Source: Deltaproteobacteria bacterium (GTDB lineage: Bacteria > Myxococcota_A > Polyangia > Haliangiales > JADYYK01). From it: a stretch of DNA of 64,000 bases. Under the pieces are notes generated by a model. That model did not search any database and was not told where the DNA came from. It worked only from the letters and a program-made list of their open reading frames with translations. The DNA lies in assembly GCA_020853705.1 (NCBI GenBank), contig JADYYK010000190.1:43335-107334 (forward strand), given 5' to 3'. Shown here one piece after another: positions 6,820 to 14,849 of this stretch. How positions within the stretch are numbered: position 1 is the first letter of the stretch; the number at the start of each line of letters is the position of its first letter. A program made the position numbers and the translations under genes.

Positions 6820-9800
6820 CTACGGCAGGTTGCAGTTGCCCGTGGTGGCGTTGACGGTTCCACCAATGACGAACGTGCACCGGCTGCTCGCAGAGTGCAC
6901 CACGTTGAAGACCTTGACGCGATCGATGTAAAAGCGCGACGGAAACAGCGTCCCGGCGATGTCGCGGCCGAATGCCATGGCCGTGTTCGCGGTGCTGAAG
7001 AGGATCGCGGGAGTCGTGCCGTTGATTGTGGCCACCGGGGTTGCGTTGCCATCGAGGTAGATGTTCAGCGCAGCCCCCGCCAGGTACGAAGCATCGTACA
7101 CCCAGATGATGTTGTGCCAGGCATCGAGGGCTGGCGCGGTGAAGCTGTCACACCCCGGTGAGCCTGCGCTGCAGGTCGTCAGCGAGGTGAGCCCTCCGGC
7201 GCCTGCTCCGTGGTAGGTCTGCGGGCCAGCGCCGCCGCCGCCGCCGCCCCTGACGTCGAACAGCATGGCATTGTTCTTGGCGGGGGTGTCTTCACGGAAC
7301 CACAACGAGATGGTCCACCCGGGGCTGCTGGAGCCGAACACCGGGGCCGTCCCGCTGACCAGCGCCCCAGCCCCCGCCATGCCGTCGAACCGCAGGGCGT
7401 TGCCGAACTTGCCGGTCACGAAGGTGCCTCCGGCGAAGGTCGCGTTGAACCCTGGCATCAGGCCGGTGTTGTTGGCGTTGCCATCCATCTCGTAGAGCAT
7501 CAGGGGATTGGTGTTCGAGGTGGTCGAAGTGCCCATCGCAGCGCTGGCGTCCCGCGCGCCGGTCGGGGCGATGGCCACGACCGAGAAGGTGGTGGTCGAA
7601 CCGCGACTGACCGTCTCGCTGTGCGGCGAGGTGCAGGGCTCGCGCACCGAGTTGACGAAGCAGTCGAAGGTCGAGCCTGGGATGGTGGAGGTGAACTCCC
7701 AGATCAGGATGCCGCTGTTGGTAGCGCCAGGGGGTGGCTGGCGGGTGATGGTCGTGTCGGGGCGCAGCTCGTAGGTCACCGGCGCCGTCAGGGCCGCCGA
7801 ACCCACTGTCAGCATGCAGGTCGTCGCCGAGCCCGCGGTGGCGCACGAGCCACCCCAGGTCATGTGCTGCGAGGTCGCGGCCTCGGCCGAGGTCAGGATG
7901 ACGACGGTCCCCGGCGCATAGATCGCGAAGCAGGTCGAGCCGCAGCTGATGCCGCCGGTGTTGGAGCTGATGGTCCCGGTGCCGCCGCCGTTCTTGCTGG
8001 CGGTGATGCGGTAACCGCCCACGCCGGTGACGTTGATGGCCGCCGAACCGCCGGGGCTGGCGGTCACCGTGTAGGTCGCGGCGCGGTTGCCGCCGGTGCT
8101 GGGGCGGAACTGGATGTTGACGGTGCAGGTGGCGTTGGGCGCCAGCGCCACCGAGCAGGTGTTGGTGCTGATGAAGTCGCCGGTGTTGCCGCTGATGCCG
8201 ACCGAGGGCACGCCGGAGGTGGCGTCGCCGGTGTTGCGCACGGTGAAGGCGAACGCCGGAGACGACGTGGCGCCGACCTCGATGGTGCCGAAGGCGTTGG
8301 CCGCCGCGCTGCCGCTCAGCACCGCCTGCTGGCCGGTGCCGGTCAGAGAACCCGAGGCCGGCCCACCCGGGCTGGCGGCGATGTTCAGCGACGCCGACAG
8401 CGGCCCCACCAGGGTCGGCGAGAAGCGCAGGCGCACGGTGCAGGTCATGCCCGCCGGCAGCACGGTGCCGCCGCTGACACAGTCGGTCCCGGTCGGGGCC
8501 AGGATGCTCCACTGGTTGGCGTTGCTGCCCGCCAGCGCCACGCTGACGGTGCCGCTGGCGGTGCCGCCGGTGTTGGTGACGGTCAGCGTGCGGTCAGCCG
8601 TCATGCCCACCGGCACACCGGCCCAGTCCTGTGGGTTCGGGGTCACGGTGATGGCAGCCGCCGAGATCGCGGTGCCTCCCAGCGTCGCCGCGGCGGTGCC
8701 GCCGGGGCTGCCGGTGACGTTGAGGCTGCCCGACTTGGCGCCGATGCTGGTGGGCTGGAAGATGACCTGGATGGTGCACACCCCGCCGGCGGCCAGCGGG
8801 TTGGTGCCGCAGGTGTTGGTGCCGATGCTGAACTGGGTCGGGTTGGTGCCGCCGATGTTGCTGCTCAGCGCACCCGAGGCCACACCGCCGCTGTTGGACA
8901 CCGTGAAGTTGGTGACCGAGGTCGCGTTCACCGTCGTGCTCGGGAAGGTGAACGAGGTCGGGCTGACCGACAGCGAGGCCTGCGCCAGGCCGGTGCCGGT
9001 CAGGTTGGCGTTGGTGGTGCCGCCCGGCGACGCGGTGATCTGCAGCCCCACGCTCTTGAAGCCGGGCGTGCTGGGGTTGAAGCGCGCCGAGATCATGCAG
9101 GTGCCGCCCGCTGGCAGCACCATGGTCGAGCACATGTCGCTGACCAGGGTGAACTGGTTGGCCTGCGCGCCGGCCAGCATCGCGGTCACCGCGCCGGTGG
9201 GAGAGCCGCCGGTGTTGGTCACGGTGAAGTTCTGCGTGCCCGTCATCCCGCCCTGCACGATGGAGCCGAAGTCCTGGTTGCTGGGGCTGATCGAGAGCGC
9301 GCCCGGGGCCAGGCCGCTCCCCGTCAGATCGGTCATCGCGGTGCCGCCCGGCGACGCCGTCACGCTCAGGCGGCCGACCTTGGCGCCGGTCGTGGTGGGC
9401 GAGAAGCGCACGGTCACGGCGCAGGTGCCGCCCGGGCTGAGCGCGGTGCCGCAGGTGTCGGAGGCGATGGAGAACTGGCCGGCGTCGGTGCCGCCCAGGC
9501 TGGTGACCGCGACGCCGCTGGAGACGCCGCCGGTGTTCGTGATGGTGATGGACTGGGTCCCCGAGCTCCCCGTGGTGACCGCCCCGAAGTCGTGCGTCAG
9601 CGGCGCTGCCACCAGGTTGGCGGGCCCCAGCCCGACGCCGGTGAGCTGGCTGGCGGCGCTGCCGCCCGGGGTGCCGCTGACGGTCAGCGACGCCGACCGG
9701 CTACCCGACGCGCTGGGCTGGAAGCGCACCGAGATCATGCAGGTGCCGGCGGCCGGCAGCGTGCTGTTCATGCAGGTGTTGGCGCTGATCATGAAGTCCC

Positions 9801-11004
9801 CGGCGTGCGCACCGCTGACCGCGCTGGTCAGCGTGCCCGTGGTCGACCCGCCGGTGTTGGTCACCGTGAAGTCGATCGCCGTGCTGGGCGTGCCCTGCAG
9901 GACCATGCCGAAATCCTGCGAGGCGGGGGTCAGGGTCAGCGCGCCCGGCGCCAGGCCGACGCCGGTCAGCGAGGCCACCGTGGTGCCACCCGGCGTCGCG
10001 GTGACGGTCACCGACGCGGTCTTGGACCCCGCGCTGGTCGGGCTGAAGCGCAGCGTGATCTGGCAGGTCGCCGCGCCCGCCAGCACCTGGGTGTTGCAGC
10101 CATCCGAGGTGACCTCGAACTGGGCGAGATCCGTCCCCGACAGCGCGACCGCCAGCGCCCCGGTCGGGGTGCCCCCGGTGTTGGTGACGGTGAAGGTCGT
10201 GGTGGCGCTGTTGCCGCCCATGACCACCATGCCGAAGTCCTGCGTCGCCGGCGAGATCGACAGCTCGCCCGGCGCCACGCCGGTGCCGGTGAGGGCCGCG
10301 CCCGCGGTGCCGCCCGGGGCCCCGGTCACGGTCAGCATGCCGGTCGCCGCACCCGCGCTGGTCGGCGAGAAGACCACGCCGATGCTGCAGCTGGCGGCGG
10401 GCGCCAGGGTCATGGTGGCGCAGGTGTTGGTCGCGATGCTGAAGCCAGTGCCGGTGATGGTCGAGGCCAGGGTGCCGCTGGTGCCGGTGCCCGTGTTGGT
10501 GATGGTGAAGCTGGTGGGGGCGCTGCTCATGCCAGTGACGACGGTGCCGAAGTCCTGGGTCGCCTTGTCGATGGTCAGGGTCGCGTCTCCGCCACCGCCG
10601 TCGGTGCCGCCATCGACCAGCACCTCGCCGAACGTGATGGTCAGGGACAGGGTGTCGTCACGCACCACGTTGCCCATCGCGGTGCCCTGGGCCAGCAGGT
10701 CGCCGGCGGCGTTGCGGGCACTCGCGAGCACCAGGATGGAGCCCTCGCCGTTCCGGATCTTGAACACCGCGCTGGTGGGCAGGGCGATGACCCCGCCACC
10801 CGCCTCGGTCAAGGTGCGGTTGGCCATCTCGCCGTTGAAGGCCAGGTTGAGCTCGATGGTGCTGATGGGCTGCGACAGGGTGCCCTGGCGCAGCTCGACC
10901 GAAACGAACGTCCCGGCCGACCCGCCGCCACAGCCCGCGCCGAACAGTCCAGCCGAGCACACCAGCAACGCGAGCAGCTTGCCACTGCAGGTTCCACGCA
11001 TCAT
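6820..11004 (-). CDS. Giant lipoprotein with eight choice-of-anchor-D repeats and a C-terminal LamG domain
   Basis: 1,394 residues. ATG 11004 is preceded at eight bases by GAGGGGG and gives a lipobox signal ending LFGAGC. From about residue 140 to 1000 there are eight repeats of roughly 105 residues, each with ...QDFG...V....TVTNTGG near the start and CxxxLAPGxxC-type pairs near the middle, as in choice-of-anchor-D/ASH-type beta-sandwich domains. Then comes an InlB-like GYRITASKNGGGTGTISS segment (about 1000-1090) and a LamG/concanavalin domain (about 1170-1390: WTISLWFRED, LDAWHNIIWVYD, IDRVKVFN). It is likely a long surface stalk with a sugar- or protein-binding tip. It is coupled to the MopE-like gene downstream. 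Repeat DNA makes it prone to length variation. Confidence 0.8.
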   Translation of the reverse strand: MMRGTCSGKLLALLVCSAGLFGAGCGGGSAGTFVSVELRQGTLSQPISTIELNLAFNGEMANRTLTEAGGGVIALPTSAVFKIRNGEGSILVLASARNAAGDLLAQGTAMGNVVRDDTLSLTITFGEVLVDGGTDGGGGDATLTIDKATQDFGTVVTGMSSAPTSFTITNTGTGTSGTLASTITGTGFSIATNTCATMTLAPAASCSIGVVFSPTSAGAATGMLTVTGAPGGTAGAALTGTGVAPGELSISPATQDFGMVVMGGNSATTTFTVTNTGGTPTGALAVALSGTDLAQFEVTSDGCNTQVLAGAATCQITLRFSPTSAGSKTASVTVTATPGGTTVASLTGVGLAPGALTLTPASQDFGMVLQGTPSTAIDFTVTNTGGSTTGTLTSAVSGAHAGDFMISANTCMNSTLPAAGTCMISVRFQPSASGSRSASLTVSGTPGGSAASQLTGVGLGPANLVAAPLTHDFGAVTTGSSGTQSITITNTGGVSSGVAVTSLGGTDAGQFSIASDTCGTALSPGGTCAVTVRFSPTTTGAKVGRLSVTASPGGTAMTDLTGSGLAPGALSISPSNQDFGSIVQGGMTGTQNFTVTNTGGSPTGAVTAMLAGAQANQFTLVSDMCSTMVLPAGGTCMISARFNPSTPGFKSVGLQITASPGGTTNANLTGTGLAQASLSVSPTSFTFPSTTVNATSVTNFTVSNSGGVASGALSSNIGGTNPTQFSIGTNTCGTNPLAAGGVCTIQVIFQPTSIGAKSGSLNVTGSPGGTAAATLGGTAISAAAITVTPNPQDWAGVPVGMTADRTLTVTNTGGTASGTVSVALAGSNANQWSILAPTGTDCVSGGTVLPAGMTCTVRLRFSPTLVGPLSASLNIAASPGGPASGSLTGTGQQAVLSGSAAANAFGTIEVGATSSPAFAFTVRNTGDATSGVPSVGISGNTGDFISTNTCSVALAPNATCTVNIQFRPSTGGNRAATYTVTASPGGSAAINVTGVGGYRITASKNGGGTGTISSNTGGISCGSTCFAIYAPGTVVILTSAEAATSQHMTWGGSCATAGSATTCMLTVGSAALTAPVTYELRPDTTITRQPPPGATNSGILIWEFTSTIPGSTFDCFVNSVREPCTSPHSETVSRGSTTTFSVVAIAPTGARDASAAMGTSTTSNTNPLMLYEMDGNANNTGLMPGFNATFAGGTFVTGKFGNALRFDGMAGAGALVSGTAPVFGSSSPGWTISLWFREDTPAKNNAMLFDVRGGGGGGAGPQTYHGAGAGGLTSLTTCSAGSPGCDSFTAPALDAWHNIIWVYDASYLAGAALNIYLDGNATPVATINGTTPAILFSTANTAMAFGRDIAGTLFPSRFYIDRVKVFNVVHSASSRCTFVIGGTVNATTGNCNLP

Positions 11005-11061
11005 CGAAGACCCCCTCAATCGAGACCAATGTGAGACGAAAGCCCTGCCAGCAGGTGGGGC

Positions 11062-11745
11062 CTAGAACACCTCGGTGGTGCCGAAGTGGGAGTCGGGGGC
11101 GCTGGCGCTGCCGCCGGCGCTGACTGCGATGATCGCGACGGTGCCCACGGCGACCGCGCCGATGCCGGCCCAGAACCACCACTTCTTGTAGATCGGCTTC
11201 TTGCCGCCGCCGCCAGCGTCGACCGGCCCGGTGGGCGCGGTCTGGTTCTCCTGGCCGACGTCGCTGGCGTCGCCGACGTCCTCGACCGGCGGCACCTTGG
11301 TGTCGCCGTCATCGGGCGTCTCGGTGGGCGTCTCGGTGGGCGTCTCGGTCGGCGTCTCGGTCGGCGCCACGGTGTCATTGGGCGGCGCGGTCGCCGCCTT
11401 CTGACGCGCGATGGTCTCTTCCATCTCGGCGATGCGACGCTCGACCTCGACGCGGTTGGGCGGTTCGGGGAAGTTGCGCAGGAAGGACTTGTAGAAGAAC
11501 AGCGCCTGGCCAAAGTCGTTGGACAGGCGGTAGGACTGCGCGATGTTGTAGAGGAAGACGGGGTCGGGCTTCTTCTCGTAGGCCTTGGTGTAGTTCTCGA
11601 CCGCGAGCTTGAAGTTGCCCAGGTTGTAGTACTTGGTGCCTTCCAGGTAGAAGGCCTTGGCCTCGGCGTCCGACTTCTTGTCAGCCAGCGCCACCCCGCT
11701 CAGGGCGAGCACCAGCAAGGCCACGACTCCAGTACGCATCCGCAT
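11062..11745 (-). CDS. TPR protein with C-terminal transmembrane anchor
   Basis: 227 residues, signal peptide MRMRTGVVALLVLALSGVAL. Residues 28-90 form TPR-like pairs (FYLEGTKYYNLGNFKLAVEN, PVFLYNIAQSYRLSNDFGQA). A Thr/Glu/Pro linker follows, with a fourfold PTET repeat encoded by four 12-base units (11315-11362). Then comes a single transmembrane helix (WWFWAGIGAVAVGTVAIIAV). A GGAG lies about eight bases before the ATG. It starts upstream of, and in the same direction as, the giant lipoprotein region, but 57 bases separate its stop from the start at 11004. Likely a scaffold in the periplasm; partner unknown. Confidence 0.7.
   Translation of the reverse strand: MRMRTGVVALLVLALSGVALADKKSDAEAKAFYLEGTKYYNLGNFKLAVENYTKAYEKKPDPVFLYNIAQSYRLSNDFGQALFFYKSFLRNFPEPPNRVEVERRIAEMEETIARQKAATAPPNDTVAPTETPTETPTETPTETPDDGDTKVPPVEDVGDASDVGQENQTAPTGPVDAGGGGKKPIYKKWWFWAGIGAVAVGTVAIIAVSAGGSASAPDSHFGTTEVF
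11315..11362 (-). repeat. Coding tandem repeat, four 12-base units
   Basis: Four near-identical GGCGTCTCGGTS units in tandem (plus-strand reading) encode the PTET linker of the TPR protein. The period is a multiple of three, so copy-number change would alter linker length without frameshift. Confidence 0.8.
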
Positions 11746-11838
11746 GGGTATTCTCCGAAAGGAACCTGGAGATTATCCCCTCATGCCGGCGCGATCCAGC
11801 ATTGCGGTCCGGCGCGGCCGGCGCAAATGCAAGGCAGC

Positions 11839-12969
11839 CTACGCGCCGTCGCCAGCCGGCATCTCGCTGGGCGGGATCACCATCTCGGGGGCCTCGCTCT
11901 CGGCCATCGGGTCGGTCGCCACCGGGGGCGGCAGCTCCTCGGTCTGCAGGCCGGGCGCGCAGTCGGTCAGCTGGCCCTCGGTCTTGACCACGGTGCACTG
12001 GCCCTGGCCGATCCCCCCCACCGGACAGTCACGCACGATGACGAAGCGCTGCGCCGCGCCGGCGTCCCAGCACTCGTTGACCACGTGCACGCGCCCCGCC
12101 GGCACGTCGCCGCCGGTGGCCAGCGCGTCGGCCCGACCGCCCACGCCGCGCACGTGGCGCAGGCGCGCCAGCGCGAACTCCTCGGCCGCGGTCGCGCTGT
12201 CGGCCAGGTTGCCGTGATAGGCCAGGCGCGCGATATTTTTGCCCGCCACGGTATGCACACCCTGAAAGACGGCGTCGAAGGGCTGCTTGCGCGCCGGGTC
12301 GGGGCTGAAGCCCTTGAGGCCATACGCCAGCGCGGTGCCGCGCGGGCCGTGCGCGAAGGCCGCCAGGATCTTGCCGCGCGCCTTCACGGTCGGATCCAGC
12401 GCGCCCAGCTGATCGAGGTCGAAGCCGACCACGCCGACCCCGCGGCGCGCCACGGTGCCCACCGTGATGGCGCCCGCCGCGACCACCTTGTAGTCGGCGT
12501 CAGGCGCGCCCATCGCCTTGGCCTGCAGCGCCCAGCCGAAGCGATTGCGAATCAGCCCGCGCCTCATCACGAAGCGGTAGTCGGTCACGCCGCGCGTCAC
12601 CGGCCCCCAGATCCGCACCTGCCCGGGCGCGGTGGTCGGGGCCTGGTCGCGGATCAGCGCCGCGATCGGCTGCAGGTGCGCGCGCATGGCCTCGTTGAGC
12701 GCCTTGATGCCGTTGCGCGCGCCGTCGAGGTACGGCGCCACGCCGCCGGCCAGCCCCTGCTGCACCACGCCGATGCTGTCGAGCGCCAGCTCGGCGGACG
12801 CCGTGGTGGTGCCCTCGGCGGCCGAGTCGCCGGTCAGATCCAGCTGCAGCGCGGCCTGCTCGGGCACCGCGTCGATGAAGCCATCATCGTCACCGCGGTT
12901 GCACCCCGCGCCGAACCCACCGAGCAGACACCCGAGCAACCCGATTCCCAGAACATGGCGGACCTTCAT
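11839..12969 (-). CDS. Lipoprotein of unknown function (376 aa)
   Basis: Signal MKVRHVLGIGLLGCLLGGFG then AGC, a lipobox. AAGGAGG lies six bases before the ATG, a strong Shine-Dalgarno. The body has helical segments (residues 60-110) and a beta-rich middle (VRIWGPVTRGVTDYRFVMRR, VGVVGFDLDQLG) with a conserved-looking NECWDAG...CPVGGIGQGQC tail bearing four cysteines. No known family was recognised. The C-terminal 40 residues are acidic and low complexity. It lies downstream of the TIGR02147-partner lipoprotein on the same strand, 96 bases away. Confidence 0.65.
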   Translation of the reverse strand: MKVRHVLGIGLLGCLLGGFGAGCNRGDDDGFIDAVPEQAALQLDLTGDSAAEGTTTASAELALDSIGVVQQGLAGGVAPYLDGARNGIKALNEAMRAHLQPIAALIRDQAPTTAPGQVRIWGPVTRGVTDYRFVMRRGLIRNRFGWALQAKAMGAPDADYKVVAAGAITVGTVARRGVGVVGFDLDQLGALDPTVKARGKILAAFAHGPRGTALAYGLKGFSPDPARKQPFDAVFQGVHTVAGKNIARLAYHGNLADSATAAEEFALARLRHVRGVGGRADALATGGDVPAGRVHVVNECWDAGAAQRFVIVRDCPVGGIGQGQCTVVKTEGQLTDCAPGLQTEELPPPVATDPMAESEAPEMVIPPSEMPAGDGA

Positions 12970-13065
12970 GACGAGCCTCCTTGTGGCGATGAACGGCCGC
13001 TCGCTCGCGCGCCACCGCGAGCGGGCAAACAGAAGTTGTGCGAACCGACCCGGACCCGAACGACG

Positions 13066-13851
13066 CTAGGGATCGATCTGTGGTGAACCGTCGCCGATGA
13101 CGTTGTCTGGCCGGCGCTCCTCGACGTCCAGGCGCCCGTCACCGTCTTCATCCAGGAACAGCGCGCTGACGCCGCCGAGGCGCGCGCGGATGGCCGCGAA
13201 CAGCAGCGGCAAGCGGTCGGCGTCGATGACGACGATCGGCCGCCCGTTGACCAGCACCGGCTGCAGGGTGTCGACCTCGCTGCCCATGACCCACTGCGCC
13301 GGGCGCATGCCCCAGACCCAGCGCGCGCCGTCGTCGGGCACGGTCATGCCAGCGCCTCGCCCGACCACGCGCAGGGTGCCGCGCACCGACGCGAACAGCA
13401 GCACCTCGACGCCGTCACGCCGCCGCGCCTTGAAGAACACCGAGGCGCCCGCGATCTCCGCTGGCCGCCGCGCCTCACCCAGCGGCGCCTCCAGCCCGCA
13501 GTAGGCCCCGCGTGCGCGCCGCGGCGCCGGCCGCGCCGGATACACCGTGCCCGCCACCAGGTCGATGGCCATCGGCCCCGGGAACACCACCGGCGTCGCG
13601 CCCTGACCCGGGCAGGGCACCAGGCGGATCTCGTCGACCACCACGACCGCGTTGAGCAGCGCCGGCTTGACCGGATCGACCACGCCGCCGTCGACCCCTG
13701 GCGTCGGCTCCTCCACCGGATCTGCCGACACCGCCAGATCGACCTGGCCGGGATTGCCGACCCCGGTCGAGTCGCAGCCCGCGCCGGCACCGAGACAGCC
13801 CAGCGCCAGCAGCCATGCACCCACCACCACGAACCTGCTCTGCCTCCTCAT
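13066..13851 (-). CDS. Lipoprotein coupled to the TIGR02147 regulator
   Basis: 261 residues. ATG 13851 gives MRRQSRFVVVGAWLLALGCL and a lipobox GAGC. The ATG overlaps the regulator's TGA as ATGA (13848-13851), so translation is coupled. The mature part is beta-rich (VVVVDEIRLVPCPGQG, LLFASVRGTLRVVGRG) and ends with DEDGDGRLDVEERRPDN, an EF-hand-like calcium loop. In Myxococcota, TIGR02147 genes are commonly followed by such lipoproteins. Function unknown; likely the main target of the regulator's own promoter. Confidence 0.65.
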   Translation of the reverse strand: MRRQSRFVVVGAWLLALGCLGAGAGCDSTGVGNPGQVDLAVSADPVEEPTPGVDGGVVDPVKPALLNAVVVVDEIRLVPCPGQGATPVVFPGPMAIDLVAGTVYPARPAPRRARGAYCGLEAPLGEARRPAEIAGASVFFKARRRDGVEVLLFASVRGTLRVVGRGAGMTVPDDGARWVWGMRPAQWVMGSEVDTLQPVLVNGRPIVVIDADRLPLLFAAIRARLGGVSALFLDEDGDGRLDVEERRPDNVIGDGSPQIDP

Positions 13852-14732
13852 CTGGACCCTTCTTCTTCGGGGACGGCCGAGAGAGGGAACCACTGCACGT
13901 TGAATTGGTAAACCGTGGTGCAACCCGCGCTGTCCGCGTCACAGAGCTGGGTCAGCTCCTCGCGGAACTTGTGGATGCGCTCCTTGACCAGGGCGGCGGT
14001 CTCGGGGCGCACACACACGGTGAGCGCGGCCAGGTCGCGCTTCTCGCGCGGCACGGTGTCGATGCTGGCGGCGGCGCGCTCGAGCATCTGGCGATGGAAG
14101 TTGGCGGCCGCCAGCGAGCGCACCTCGTGCTCGGTGGTGATGGTCGGCTCGCCGCGCACGATCTTGCCGGTGGCGGGATCGCGCACCAGCAGGCCCAGCG
14201 ACAGCAAAAGGCGCAGCGCGGCGCCGGCGTCGGCGCTCGAGATCTTGGGCCGCAGCTGGCTGGCGATCCAGCGCGCGTCGTCCTGGAAGTCGGCGCGCGC
14301 CGCCAGCTCGCGCACCGCCGGGTAGTACCAGTGCGACAGGTACGTGAACAGCTCGCCGTCAATCCTGCGGGCGACCCGGAAGCGGCGCGAGGCCGCGATG
14401 CGCTCGAAGGCGCGGTTCTTCGCGGCCACGTTGTCGGCCTGGGTGAAGGTCACCAGGTCGGAGAAGAAGGCCGCCGCCTCGCCCTCGAGGCCCAGCGCCT
14501 TGATGAACTTGGGCACCGACTCGTCGCCCAGGTTGCGCTCGCCGTCCATCACCAGCTTGAGGAAGTTGGGCGAGCGCAGCCCCGCCAGCCGCGAGAACAG
14601 CCGGTGCGAGAAGGTCGGGCGGCGCGCCTTCTCGGCCGCATAGAATGCTCTCAGGTAGGCACGGTAGTCGAGGAAGTCGTATACGGCAGGCGCCGTCGGC
14701 TTCGTCGGACTATCTGTGGTTTTCCCCGGCAT
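13848..14732 (-). CDS. TIGR02147-family protein (DUF4423-type regulator)
   Basis: 294 residues. The N-terminal part YDFLDYRAYLRAFYAAEKAR, FSHRLFSRLAGLRSPNFLK and LVMDGERNLG is the diagnostic TIGR02147 start and resembles an HTH that would bind DNA. The middle and C-terminal helical part (AFERIAASRRFR..., FLSHWYYP-like segment YLSHWYYPAVREL, REKRDLAALTV) completes the family. The upstream promoter overlaps a palindrome (14738-14758), as expected for autoregulation. The gene is coupled to a downstream lipoprotein by ATGA. The family is widespread in Fibrobacteres, Bdellovibrio and Myxococcota, but its ligand and regulon are not known. Confidence 0.8.
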   Translation of the reverse strand: MPGKTTDSPTKPTAPAVYDFLDYRAYLRAFYAAEKARRPTFSHRLFSRLAGLRSPNFLKLVMDGERNLGDESVPKFIKALGLEGEAAAFFSDLVTFTQADNVAAKNRAFERIAASRRFRVARRIDGELFTYLSHWYYPAVRELAARADFQDDARWIASQLRPKISSADAGAALRLLLSLGLLVRDPATGKIVRGEPTITTEHEVRSLAAANFHRQMLERAAASIDTVPREKRDLAALTVCVRPETAALVKERIHKFREELTQLCDADSAGCTTVYQFNVQWFPLSAVPEEEGSR

Positions 14733-14737
14733 CTATG

Positions 14738-14772
14738 GGGTTCATGATGCGTGAACCCGACCGGGCTGACAA
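14738..14772 (-). promoter_or_regulatory. Promoter and overlapping palindromic operator of the TIGR02147 gene
   Basis: Minus strand: -35 TTGTCA (14772-14767), a 17-base spacer, and -10 CATCAT (14749-14744), then 11 bases to the ATG. The palindrome GGGTTCA (14738-14744) / TGAACCC (14752-14758) covers the -10, where a bound repressor would block RNA polymerase. It is a candidate autoregulatory site for the encoded regulator. Confidence 0.5.
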
Positions 14773-14789
14773 GGGGGTGGGAAGGTGAT

Positions 14790-14811
14790 TTCGTATGCAG
14801 TTCGTATACAG
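14790..14811. repeat. Tandem 11-base direct repeat upstream of the TIGR02147 promoter
   Basis: TTCGTATGCAG (14790-14800) is followed directly by TTCGTATACAG (14801-14811), one mismatch in 11. One helical turn apart and about 18 bases upstream of the -35, they could bind a dimeric activator or a second regulator. Confidence 0.45.
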
Positions 14812-14849
14812 CAGACCGGCAGGCAGCCCGGAACAGCGAGGCAGGTCGC

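Noticed and set aside
7210..11065. Open frames of 992 and 1,274 codons on the plus strand opposite the choice-of-anchor-D gene
   Set aside because: They mirror the repeat gene, are low-complexity (Ala/Arg/Gly/Pro or Val/Pro), have no domain or signal, and arise from high GC at third positions of the true gene.
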